Below are positions 1-10,430 of a stretch of DNA of 64,000 nt, in pieces; position 1 is the stretch's first letter; each line of letters starts with the position of its first letter. A program made the translations under genes and the position numbers. The DNA is from Bryum argenteum (Eukaryota; Streptophyta; Bryopsida; Bryales; Bryaceae): positions 6,714,012-6,778,011 of the forward strand of contig CM073330.1 of the NCBI GenBank assembly GCA_037043015.1. The letters are read 5' to 3'. The notes beneath the pieces were generated by a model that saw only the letters and a list, made by a program, of their open reading frames with translations, searched no databases and was not told where the DNA came from.

Positions 1-902
1 CGGCATCTGCCGTCTCTCTCTAATTTCAAAAGAACAAGCATAGTACTTACGACGAAGGATTCGAGTAGACTCCCACGGAAACGTCCGACAAACCTACTCT
101 TGCAAAAAGACACCAACTAACCTTGCGAATTTCATCATCCGAGGTCTTCGACTTAAGCCTAGACCCGGTAGGGTGCTCCTTTGACAAGAGTCTACGACGA
201 ACGGACCTGTAGGGATTCCGAGGCACGCCCTGAAGTCCCGGATGATCGAAGGTGGAATTCTGAGCGGCCTCAGAGCAGAGCATGACAATGTCTGACAGGA
301 GTTGACCGCCTTCAAGTCGAGTCCGCGAAAGAGGCCATCTCATTGTCGTGAGTCAGGGGTATCGTGCTCTGATATGAACATTACTCCGACATCTGTATCG
401 CCAAGAAGATCCTCATCGCAGGCTTCATCCGGAAGACAGACTTGAATGATCGCCTGCCCAAAAAAGGTATGATCCTCGTTCAGTAAGTCGCAGCACTTGT
501 TCCTCGAGTCGGGCCGATCCAGGACCGCCCGAGGTTCCGGGCCGCAAATGTTCGATGTCGCGTGAGACAGAGGAGGAGCGAAAGTTGAGAGCGCTATCGG
601 CGCGAAACTATCCGAAGAGGGTCATGAGAAAATTCCGTTGTCAAACGGCGTAGCATGAAGATCATTAGCGATTCATTCCCTTGAGAGGAGAGGACATCGA
701 CGCGGGTTGGCGGATTCGTCCCGGACCCACAGTCGTCGCTGCCCTCAAAATGAGAGAGACCGGTTGAATGATGCGGGTTACCTGAACTACCACAGCAGAC
801 TGTCTGTAGAGGGTGAGTCCTTGACACCGTCATCGCTGGTTGGTTCAACCTTGACACTCCTCAGCGTGGGGTGTATCGGCTGCCGGCCGATAGAGTTGCC
901 AT

Positions 903-1487
903 TCAGCGGCGTAGCGTCGAGGGGACGAAGTTTGTAACCGCTCCAAAGGATTTCGTACCCAAGGCACTCGCCAAGCAGAGTGAGAGAAGGATTCTCACGA
1001 TGGCTACAAGACCAACAAAGTCCTTATACACAGTAGTGAGCTTGACAACTGCAAAGAAGCTATGCGGGACGCGGAAACCCTCCCAGGTGCCCTTAGGCGA
1101 GCATTCAACGATGACGCCCACTCCGACACAGTGATGATTGGTCCCGTCAACATGCAATAGAGCAACCTCCATGTTAACAGAGAGAGTGAGGAACTGATTT
1201 ATGGGCTTCTCATCTAATGGGCCCGGTGTCGGCTGGCAGCCGATAGGCTCGGATGATTCATCGAGGTTATCAACGAAGGGTCTCACGTCATTCACGTCCC
1301 ATGTAATGTTGTTACCAGGACACTGACTAAGAAACTTAACGCTAGGAGTGGGAAACGGAATGATCATCTCAATATTTGGAGCGACGTCAATAACATGGAC
1401 GTCTAAAAGAAATGGCTTTCGCGAGATAATTCGGTTGATGGAAGCAGTACCAGCATAATAAAATTTTGCGAATGACGAGAGCGACAA
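903..1487 (-). CDS. hypothetical protein, possibly an exon of a larger minus-strand gene
   Basis: An open frame of 194 codons whose composition (mixed hydrophobic and charged residues, several Trp, His and Cys) is more protein-like than its neighbours, but no family is recognised. A copy of the dispersed palindrome near 1227 lies inside the frame and is translated as EPIGCQPTP, so either the element is tolerated as coding sequence or this is not a real exon. The C-terminal third is hydrophobic (FVGLVAIVRILLSLCLASAL) and could be a membrane segment. No second exon was identified. Treat as tentative. Confidence 0.25.
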   Translation of the reverse strand: MSLSSFAKFYYAGTASINRIISRKPFLLDVHVIDVAPNIEMIIPFPTPSVKFLSQCPGNNITWDVNDVRPFVDNLDESSEPIGCQPTPGPLDEKPINQFLTLSVNMEVALLHVDGTNHHCVGVGVIVECSPKGTWEGFRVPHSFFAVVKLTTVYKDFVGLVAIVRILLSLCLASALGTKSFGAVTNFVPSTLRR

Positions 1488-1589
1488 TCGCGCCCTTTTC
1501 TATACGCCATCTCCCGGAACCGCCGTTCTTGAGAAAGCTGTCAATCGGTTTGGTTTCCAGCATGATGGAGCATGATCTCTTCATTGATC

Positions 1590-1886
1590 TATCGGCTGCC
1601 GGCCGACACAATTGCGAATCTAATAGGTTGAGGAGACGTAGGAAGTAATGAAACAAACGATGAGAGACACAACCACCGAGGTATCGGTGCCGGCCGACAC
1701 AATTGCGAATCTAAAAGGTTGAGGAGACGTAGGAAATAATGAGACAGCTGCAGTAGACACAACCACCTGAGGTATCGGCTGCCGGCCGACACAATTGCGA
1801 ATCTAAAAGGTTGAGGAGACGTAGGAAATAATGAGACAAATTGCAGAGAGACACAACCACCTGAGGTATCGGCTGCCGGCCGACAC
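1590..1886. repeat. tandem repeat of about 92 bp, three units plus partial, each led by the palindrome
   Basis: Units begin at 1590, 1682 and 1773, and a fourth is cut off after its first 20 bases at 1867, giving periods of 92, 91 and 94 bp. Each starts with the palindrome, continues with ACACAATTGCGAATCTAA and GGTTGAGGAGACGTAGGAA, and ends in AGACACAACCACC. The second unit lacks one base in the palindrome core. The units differ by only a few bases, so the amplification is recent relative to the scattered single copies. Confidence 0.85.
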
Positions 1887-2549
1887 CTTGATCTGAAGCT
1901 CCCGGGAGACAGGACAATGACGCACACGTGATAGTTCTATATCGGCTGGCAGCCGATATAAGGAGATCCGACTGAGTCCTAAGGAATCGTATCGGCTGGC
2001 GACATTCACTATGTCGGCTGGCGTCTAATACCAGGGTATTGAGCCTCTAGCTATTAAATCGTGCAAATTGAACTAATAAAAGGCTGCTATCTACCGCTCT
2101 CTATATAGAAAGAAGCGCACTAACACGGGGAACACAATGACGCAATTCTTGACTATTTCTGGCCAGGGAAAACTACAAAAACAGCAAAGCAAATCGCTCA
2201 GAGCGTCAGGAAACACGCGAGAAATGAAATAAAATGTCAGAAACAGTTGGGAATGGATAGCCATCTGAAAGGTCAGAGCGTGGATGGCGCTCAAATCAAG
2301 AAGATTTCAAACTCAAATTTCAAATGATTTTGAATTTTTGGAGGGCTAATTGCTAGCCAGGATGAAAAGCATGATGAAATGGATGAAAAAATTTGAAATG
2401 ACGTTTTGGCGGCGCGAGCTTCAGAAAATTTTGGCGGACGGGCAAGCGGATTCGAGAGCGGGCAAGCCGATTGAAAAGCGGGCAAGGCGCAAATCGGCGG
2501 GCAGCCGATAGCCATCATTGCAAAAATTGCGGAGGGGGTAAACCGTTCA

Positions 2550-2861
2550 CCCTCCCTCATTTGCTCTCATTCGTAATTTGCTCTCCTCTCTCACTTTTGC
2601 GCTCTCCTCTCACTTTTGCTCTCTCCACACTTATGCACTCTCCTCTCTTCTATTTCTCTCCTCTCATTCGCTACGCGCTCTCTCCTCCTCTCATTCGCTA
2701 CGCGCTCTCTCCTCCTCTCATTCGCTACGCGTTGTCTCATCTCTCCTTCCTTGCTGTTTCTCTCCTCTCTGCTTTCATGCTCTCACCTTTCCTCTCTGCT
2801 TTCTTGCCTTAGCCGTTTTCTGCTGGTAGCTGATGGTGTTTAGTTTTAGGGTTTAGGGTTT
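2550..2861 (+). promoter_or_regulatory. probable promoter: pyrimidine patch and telo-box upstream of the 3022 start
   Basis: A CT-rich strand of roughly 260 bases (2550-2815) is followed at 2844-2861 by TTTTAGGGTTTAGGGTTT, two copies of the plant telomere heptamer. Short interstitial telo-boxes and pyrimidine patches are known near transcription starts of plant genes. The candidate ATG in good context (CCGATGGCG) is 160 bp downstream at 3022. The role is inferred from position and sequence class only. Confidence 0.5.
2654..2731. repeat. 27-bp tandem repeat, three copies, in a CT-rich tract
   Basis: The unit CTCTCATTCGCTACGCGCTC with CT-rich spacer repeats with ATTCGCTACGCG at 2666, 2693 and 2720, an exact 27-bp period. 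It lies inside a strongly pyrimidine-rich stretch from about 2550 to 2815. Confidence 0.8.
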
Positions 2862-3021
2862 CTAGCAGCAGCCGACATTTCTTACGCTCCAACCGACAGC
2901 CTTGCGCGGGAGCGGAGGCAGCAGCCGACATTCCTTACGCACCAGCCGACAGCTTTGCGCGGGAGGGGAGGCAATTTACGCACCAGCCGACACCAAGCAC
3001 TCGCCAGCCGATACAGCTCCG

Positions 3022-6000
3022 ATGGCGTCGTCGAAGAGGTAGGCCGACTCAGCTCTTTTGTGACGTTTCAGTTTGCACCGTTTCGATTGGCGTCGTTTCA
3101 TTTTGAGCTTTTTGTCATCTTCTTGTGCCTTGTGTGTCGGCTGCCAGCCGATAGCCTGTGAGCTGTCGGTTGCCAGCCGATAGCTTGTGAGCCGTCGGCT
3201 GGCAGCCGACAGCTCGAGTGATGTTTTGCCTTAGAATACAGTGCTTAGGGCAATGGTAAGCTTGAGGTATCACTTTTTGGACACACTAATTAGGTTATTA
3301 TTATTGAAAGCCTCCAAAGTTTGTCTAATTTATTCATTTTAATCAAGTAAAAAGACCCTAAAATAGAAAATAAAATATCATGCACCTCACTGAAATCAAA
3401 GTATATATGCCTATAGATTTTCTCTTAGATTTTTATTTTTTTGGATCCATTCATAGATGAGGGAAAAAGTCTTTGAATTTGGGGATTTGCGGGCATTATA
3501 GTGCACAATGAATTAATTTTTTTATAATTAAATAAATTATTTTGTATTCTATACAAGAAGATGTAGGTCATATTCAAAAATCATATTAAAATAAAAATGG
3601 TTGATATTCCATTTGCTTGGTTCTATGGATTTTAGGTTATTGGGACATGACTTACTTTTTTTTCAACTAAAAAATCAAATAAAATTACTTCAAAATATTT
3701 TTTTAATTTTAATTTTTTTCTTGATACATTATAAGTATAGACAACTAAAACCACATCTAATGAAGTCTTATTGTATTACAGTTTAAAAATGGATATGTTT
3801 GACACACCAGCATAGAGTGCAATTGTTCATGGGAAAACCTTTTTGGGTACCCCAACCAGACCATCACCCCTTAGTGTATCGGCTGGCAGCCGATAGCCCA
3901 TTTGCTATAGCTTGTTCTCTTGTAATGCTTAGTGTACTCGCGGGCCGTTAGTAGCTCTTCTGTCTTAGCGCGTTACACTGCCTTGTGTATCGGCTGGCAG
4001 CCGATAGCTTCTATTCTGTCGGCTGGCAGCAGATAGCATGCTATTTGCTGAAGGTCATTAGACTATCATCGTAACTATTGCAGTGTCGCGTTGAATATTT
4101 GTGCATTGTCGCTATCGGCTGGCAGCCGATACCATGGTTGTTATCGGCTGGCAGCCGATAAGATATTCGTTTACTGATATACAGTAATGTACGTTTACTA
4201 GCGTTTACTACTATACCCTCACATGTGTTCATTCTGCAGAAAACCACCAGCCCTAGCTAGACTGCTTGGTGTGGAACTTGCACACACGGATGTCAAGCAT
4301 GGAGACATCGTCCCGCGTGCAGTATGGGCCGTTAATCCAGTCATCCAGCAGTGGAGACTATGCTGGAGAGTCCTCCCCAGCCAGCGAATCGAGATTGCTT
4401 GCTCGTACCTCTACAAGGGTAATATGATCCCTGGGTACGGTGATGTGCTCGAAATTCTGGAGAATGTGGAGCACGTCGACATTCTCATAAGCCTACCGGC
4501 CCTGAGAGATCCCTCTGCCTCGACCGACTACATCGCCGTATCAATGCCGTGGAGACAATGCACTGAGGCGGTTTGCGGTGAGGCGGCGAATAAGCAGGGC
4601 ATGACCTTCAATGGAGCTGCGCCTGCTACCATCGAGGAGTTCATGGACGCGTGGTCCGCTATCGATTACGCAAGGTTGGCTACTAACATCGCCATCAATG
4701 CTGCAACGGCTGAGGCTCCGTCGTCGTCAAAGAGGAAGCCCACTCCTTCAAAGAAGAAGCGACCTGCAGCAGAGATGGTCGATCTTGGCGATGACGGCGA
4801 TGAAGACGTCCAGGGGTCACAAGATCCCAGCAAGCCCAAGAGACGGGCAAAATCGACTAAGGATGCCATCGAGTATACCTTAGACGAGGCCCTGTCTAAG
4901 GGCAACCAAATGACCTCGAAGATGAAGGACGTCGAGATCGACGCAATCTACAAGGCATTGGAGACTGGTCTTGGTCACCTCTTCCCCTACAAGAAGCGGA
5001 GGCTGCCGGGGGTTATTCCTAGCGAGAAGCTACACATCGCTCCGGACGAGCTCAAGTACAGACGCATCGCGAAAGATCGTCTGGGCCAGGTATTTTGATT
5101 TTCTCACCTGCTCTTATGAGGTTCTGCTCTGTGTATCGGCTGGCAGCCGATACATCCTCTGATCATCTCTGATTCATGATTGTTCATTTGTTATGTTCTT
5201 CGCAGGTGAAGGCCATCTACAAGGGCTACGGGGCGATCTGGAAGAAGCCTGAGATCCATGGTATCCCGCTTAAACGGGAACCACTTGAAACCGATACCGG
5301 GATGATGGCTGTGATGGATTCCATGCCAGGGGAGTTGGATATGTGGAAGCTAAACGACACAGACCCCGACACCGCCCCGAAAGTCCCCTGGTGGCAACAC
5401 CCTTCCGTTAACTGGTATATCATCGGTGGTCAGCATACGGTGACAGCCTGCCGCGAGTTGGCGGACGAGTACCCCGATGGATCGGAGGCCAAGAAAGAGC
5501 TTCTCGAATTCGAGATCATCCCAGTGTTCTCAAGGGACCCCATCGATCTTGTGAGGGTGTCGAACGCCCTCAATCTCAATATCGCAGAGAAGGTCGCCAA
5601 AGAGAACTTCCGATCGTCTTGCGGAACTCGGGAGGGCGGCATGGAAGCGTCTCGGGAGCCCCGAGCCACACAAGGAGGCGGATGCCGTCGCCGGCCTTCG
5701 GTATGGTTACCCTCTGCTTTATCTATCGGCCGGCGTAACACACATTTCTTTAATCTAGAGCTATCGGTGCCCACCCCCGACAACTCTTCTTCTTCTTGCC
5801 TTCATACAACTAATGCTTTATGGTTGTTCATCAGGCTGCGAAGGCGCAAGTCATGGCGCACTTCGTGAACGAGAAGGTGTCCAAAAAGCTCCCCTTAGTA
5901 TTCGTGGGTGACAAGGCCTGGAATACTTGGATTGAGGTCTTCAATGCCTGGGAAGCAGGTGAACTCATTGGCGACGACGGCAAGGAGCCGGGACTGATCA

Positions 6001-9000
6001 AGCGGACGCCAATCTCGAACATTACGAAGACTGACCTTGTCCCCACACTCGGTCTTCGTGACTGCGACCTTGAAGAGCTTGCAGCGGAGGTGATCGCAAA
6101 TCGTGTCTGCATCAAGGCCAACAGCAGGACGAAGGACAGACTTACACTGCCGGATTGGTGCCGCGACAAGAAGCTCGACCGGGTAATTATGAACGAGCTT
6201 ATGTATCAGCTCAATAGGCATCCGCTTCCCTGCAAGGATGCGAAATGGTCGCCATACCTAGATTCAGACTGGGACAAGTTGGCGAAGGAGCATCATTTCA
6301 CCCCGAGTGTCGTTCGCAACATCTGGACAGACCTGAAGAAATTCACGGATGAAAATGACTGGCTTAATGGACGCGCCAGCGCAATGAATCTGACGACTGA
6401 CAAGTCGAAGAACGGTGTGGCGCCGCCAATTTTCAGCACCATTCTGCAAACGTATTCTCAGGTCGAGGTTAGGACGGAGGAGGTCGATTCCGAGAAGGCG
6501 CATTTCGAGTGCAAATTCGCGGACACGATTCGCACGTCTTGCACGAGATCGACGCAGCTGTTGGCCATGCCGGCATTGCAAAGGACCCACTCCTAATCGT
6601 CTACTTCGGGTACAGTCATGGCGGAGTCTCGGTTCCAACCAGTAGGTCGGAGCTTCGTGCGCTCGCGGAACGGTCGAAGGTCCCACTCACGGATGAGGAC
6701 CTCACGATGGACGGTGACGACGTCACTCCGACCCGGCCTCTGTATCCAATCCCGATGTTGTTCATAACGAGCGCGAAGCAACGGGATCTTCTTTGTGCTG
6801 TCTGGACAACCGAAGATACGGAGTGGTATGTCCAGATGGTCTATTACAAGCCGTGTCTTCGGGGAGGGTTCAAGAAGACGGTGACGGAATCTTTCCCGCT
6901 TGTTACGCTCAACATGACGTACCCAAAGGTACGCGGGGATGATGATCGTTGGACTACTTTCAGGAAGTATACTGGAATCCCCAAGCCAGTCGATTGGTTC
7001 CAGGCATCTCCTGAAAGTGTTGTCGATTGGAACGGGGGGTTCTGCGGTGTCGACCATGACACGCTCGAGAAGTTGCTGAAGCCAACTCTCACCGCGAAGA
7101 AGGTCACCGTCATCAACGTCTGGGGTGGCGGAAACGTCACCGAGCTTGGATTGGTAAGGCATCCTCTCCTTTGCTTTGTATCGGCTGCCAGCCGACACCT
7201 TCTAATATATGTCCATTTCACCTTATTCGTTTACCAGTACTTGTTTGGTTCCCTTCTGTCTCTTACTCTTGTTCATGGTCTTGCAGAGAAATGGGAGGTC
7301 CGTGATCGAGTTCGTCAGAAGTCAGGACCATGTCAAGTTGGCAGTCCAACGTGCGAAGGGACTAAACTTGGATAGGGTCGAGCTTCCACCGTCGTCTTCC
7401 GAGGATATGGAGACCGACGCTGGTCCCTCAGTCTCGTCTCGCGAGCCTGCCAACCCTGGACGACGTCCCGCCTCTGGTGTTAGGATTCAGGAAGTGCTGG
7501 ATGAGATTGACCTTACTCCTTTGTCACTCACACCTGCAACCACGCCGACGGCTCCACCTGAATCGACTGCCACACTTATCCCTTCTCCTGTATCGGCTGC
7601 CGGCCGACACATTGTCACCGTGTCAGCTCTGCCTCCTGATACTACAGCAGATCTGCCTGCATGTGCTGCGACCACGATGCAGGTTGATTTGCAAAACGCC
7701 CCGGAGGAAGAGGTTATTGTCGTGGAGCAGGTTCCTCTGTCTCGTGTCCCTCAGAGTCCTTCGCAGTCCGTTCCTGCCCTTATCGGCCGGCAGCCGACAT
7801 CTCCCGCTCCTCCATGTAGGGAAGTTCAGAGGGCTCACTCGGCATTGCAGGCGTACTATACACGAAGGGAAGTTGCTGTTGATTCGGCGGCCCTCCTAGA
7901 GGACGACGCAAACGACATCAGCGCAACAAATGAGGAGGCTCTCCAGAAGGACGACGTGTATGACATCAGCGCCCCAAACGAGGCGGCCCTCGTAGACGAC
8001 AATGAGTTCGCCATCGACGCCCCGAACGAGGCTCTGTCTCCACCTGCGGCGGATCATGCTTCCCCGCAGCAACAACAATTACATGAAGGTTTGTCCTAGA
8101 CGACGGCGTTTCTTGTATATAGTCTCTTCTCACCATTGCATAAGCATTTTAGGTTCTAGAATGGATTTGGTATTAGAAACTCCTGGTTGCAACGTGCTCG
8201 GCCAGTTTCTTCCCCTGTAATACTGTATCGGCTGCCAGCCGACTCCCTATTATCGTTTCACGTTTCCGCCTGTATTCCTTGTCTCCGATGTCGATTTCTC
8301 TCAACAGTGTTTTTTGGCTTATCGGCTGCCAGCCGACAAGTCATCATGTCTTTTCTTTGCACTATTATTCTCCCATCTGTCATGGTGATTGATGTTATTT
8401 GTATCCACTGCCACCTCTGTATCGCTCGTGTCTCACTTTGTTGTTTAATTTTTGCTGCTCTTTTGCTTATTGTACAAATGCCCTAATCTCTTGCAGAGTC
8501 AGGTGAATCTGAGAACAAGGAGTTCGTGGACTCCGCGTCTCATGGATCGCGGCAGGGCACCTCCATATCGACTCCTCTCGTATCTGGAGGGCAGGTAGCC
8601 CGTCGAAAATATTTTATTCTGTTCGACGTGAATGGCACTCTCATTCACTACGTTCCTCGTAGGATCATTTCTGGTGGGGATCGTCCCCGGTGGCAGAAGC
8701 AGGAGGCAAGGGCAAGACCTGGCCTTCAGTCAGTGCTTCAGTTTTGCGTCGATGCAGACTGGCAAATTTGTTTCTGGTCCTCGGTCAATAAGAAGAACCT
8801 TACTCCGAGGATCGAATTTATTCGCTCTGTTTTTCCAAGGCTCCCTAGGAACATCTTGGAGTTTGATCAGGGATATTGCTTCCGGAGTTGCTACCGGGAG
8901 CCTGATAATCCTGACCAGCCCTTCTTTATTAAGTCGATTGATCATCTCCTGGAAATGAGTCCTGACCTCAGGGCTCGTGGTGCTAATCCCGAGAACATGC

Positions 9001-9272
9001 TTCTCATCGACGACTCCCCCTACAAGAACGTTTTGAACAATCCTTACAATGCGTTCCACCCTCACACCTGTACTTTGACCTCGGAGCAGAATGTGAGTGG
9101 CTAGCCTTACTTTCAGAGGATTCTGCAGCCTCTGTTATTCGACCTCTATAATTCTCAGAAAAATGTTCCTGAGTTTATGCTGGAGCACGCAAGGTTAGGG
9201 AAGCGCCGTATGCTCCCGGGAAATCATTGTCATGAGCGAAGACAGACGCTTGATTTTGGTAGGAGGGAGTGA
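3022..9272 (+). CDS. multi-exon gene: ParB-like segment fused to a NIF/FCP1-like C-terminal domain
   Basis: Exons inferred from splice signals and phase: 3022-3038 (MASSK plus two bases), 4240-5089, 5206-5700, 5835-7153, 7287-8088, 8497-9092 and 9159-9272 (TGA). Exon 1 ends AAGAG|GTAGGC and exon 2 starts after TTCTGCAG, joining in frame as MASSKRKPPALARLLG. Exon 3 carries WYIIGGQHTVTACREL, similar to the ParB/sulfiredoxin-like GGxH/R motif. Exons 4-5 join as NVWGGGNVTELGL then RNGRSVIEF, weakly like the C-terminal motif region of DNA methyltransferases. A low-complexity, Pro/Asp/Glu-rich stretch follows, then the NIF-like domain. Around 6500 the frame shifts by one base, and the frame at 5610-5700 is unconvincing, so this may be a pseudogene, a mobile-element gene or a site of assembly error. 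Introns 1, 2, 3, 4 and 5 all hold palindromes, intron 3 only decayed ones. Family and function are otherwise unrecognised. Confidence 0.55.
3598..3690. repeat. dispersed repeat inside intron 1, second copy at 31183-31280
   Basis: Roughly 90 bases (including GGATTTTAGGTTATTGGGAC and TCAACTAAAAAATCAAATAA) recur in the same orientation at 31183-31280 with a few substitutions and an 8-base indel in the T-run. It lies in an AT-rich block (about 3240-3800) that contrasts with the GC-richer flanks of intron 1, suggesting a mobile-element remnant inserted in the intron. Ends were not determined. Confidence 0.6.
8497..9272 (+). CDS. NIF/FCP1-like (HAD superfamily) phosphatase domain, last two exons of the gene starting at 3022
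   Basis: After CTTGCAG at 8496 the frame reads ESGESENKEF into YFILFDVNGTLIHYVP, the first HAD motif. W-Q-I-C-F-W-S-S follows as motif two, and LLIDDSPYKNVLNNPYNAF near 9000 is the typical NIF-domain LIDDSP signature. Exon 8497-9092 ends AAT|GTGAGT; 9159-9272 adds the C-terminal helix (NVPEFMLEHARLGKRR) and a TGA stop. FCP1/SCP enzymes dephosphorylate Ser/Thr in RNA polymerase II tails and other proteins using DxDxT. Here the second Asp is Asn (D-V-N-G-T), a form I recall from some plant NIF-like proteins, so catalysis may be reduced or altered. It could be a separate gene, but the upstream exon ends in the matching phase (GAA G|AG TCA), which favours fusion. Confidence 0.7.
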
Positions 9273-9845
9273 TCATGGATTGATTACTTCTCGACCTTGG
9301 CGTTCGAGTTGTTCAAGATGGTGGAGCAAGTTCAAGATGCTCCAGTTGTCGGCTGCCGGCCGATACACCTCTTGTTACCCTACATAGATTACCATATGAA
9401 TACATGTCCTTTGCATGGGTGTATAGATTTTTCAGTCATCCAATTCGATGATCTAGCGAGCTAGAATTTGTAGATCACTTAGATTTTCTTCTAGTTCTGT
9501 AAATTTTCCAGGGTTCCACTCAAGACTTTTTCTTAACTGTATATTTCGAGGATGTTTAATTTGTGAAGACTCTCTTAATCTTAACGTGGAGAGTTTTCTA
9601 TCATATTCCCTTTCTTGGTATCGGTTCTTATGTATAGTATTTTCTTTTGTTTTCCTTTTTGCTTTAGGATCCATGGCTTCTTCTTGTCATTGTCTCCTTG
9701 TCGTCTTTACTCATGGACTCTCTTGTTTGTTTTCTTCTATGTTAATTTTGGTTTTGTCTTCTTGTCGGCTGCCGGCCGATATGCCTGCCCTTATCAATCT
9801 ATTGCTGTCTATTGCGTTTCTATTCATCATTCTGACTTATTACAG

Positions 9846-10430
9846 GCTTGTATTGTTCAGGGTGACTGCCGTTTGGATTATGACATTGCTGGTACTTCTA
9901 CCTCCAAGAAATGTATCATTCTATCCGTATCTGGATTGCTTTGCTACATCAGCCCTAATATTCCGACGGATCGTTGGAATGCTCACCGTAATGTAATCAA
10001 GCGGCCAGGTGTAACGAAGTTATTTGCCATGTTGTTGGAGCGCTTCCATGTTGGTCTCTGGTGTACGATGCCGATGCGTGACTTGAGGCCTCTCCTATCT
10101 TACATTCTACCTTCTGGCGTCATCGACAGGCTATCCTTTGTTTATGGTAGAGAATTTTGTGATCGTCCTATGAATTTTCCGTGGTGTTACAAGCTCTTGA
10201 AGACTCTCTATTGCAAGCGTCGTTCTCGTGAGGTGTGCAGGCCCGACCAGCTTCTCCTCGTTGATGTTTCTCCACTAGCATTAAGGTTGGCGCCGGATGC
10301 TGCCTGCTACATGCCTTATCCTTTTCGAGGTGATTTGACGTCTTCAAGTACTACTATTCCCAATGTAGCTACAGATATTCTTCCGTTCATCTACCCCTTA
10401 TACCAGTTCGAATCATTAGTCAATATATGA
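9846..10430 (+). CDS. degenerate second NIF/FCP1-like domain exon
   Basis: The exon follows TTATTACAG at 9845 and reads to TGA at 10428-10430. It aligns by eye with the NIF domain ending at 9272: KKCIILSVSGLLCYI corresponds to the DxDxT motif region, KRPGVTKLFAMLLERFHVGLWC to the second motif region, and LLLVDVSPLALRLAPDAACY to the LIDDSP signature. The motif-one Asp is Ser and the downstream Asp pair is reduced, so no HAD chemistry is expected. Upstream exon(s) were not found; the interval 9273-9845 carries two palindromes and pyrimidine-rich sequence like the introns of the preceding gene. It may be an alternative 3' end of that gene, a tandem copy, or a pseudogene. Confidence 0.5.
   Translation, partial: ACIVQGDCRLDYDIAGTSTSKKCIILSVSGLLCYISPNIPTDRWNAHRNVIKRPGVTKLFAMLLERFHVGLWCTMPMRDLRPLLSYILPSGVIDRLSFVYGREFCDRPMNFPWCYKLLKTLYCKRRSREVCRPDQLLLVDVSPLALRLAPDAACYMPYPFRGDLTSSSTTIPNVATDILPFIYPLYQFESLVNI

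Noticed and set aside
2471..2843. Overlapping Ser/Leu-rich open frames in the CT-rich tract
   Set aside because: All three frames are open because of the CTCTCC repeats; no initiation context or domain.
873..9780. CRISPR-like array
   Set aside because: The palindromes are irregularly spaced, lie in introns and exons of a eukaryotic gene, and have no unit-length spacers.
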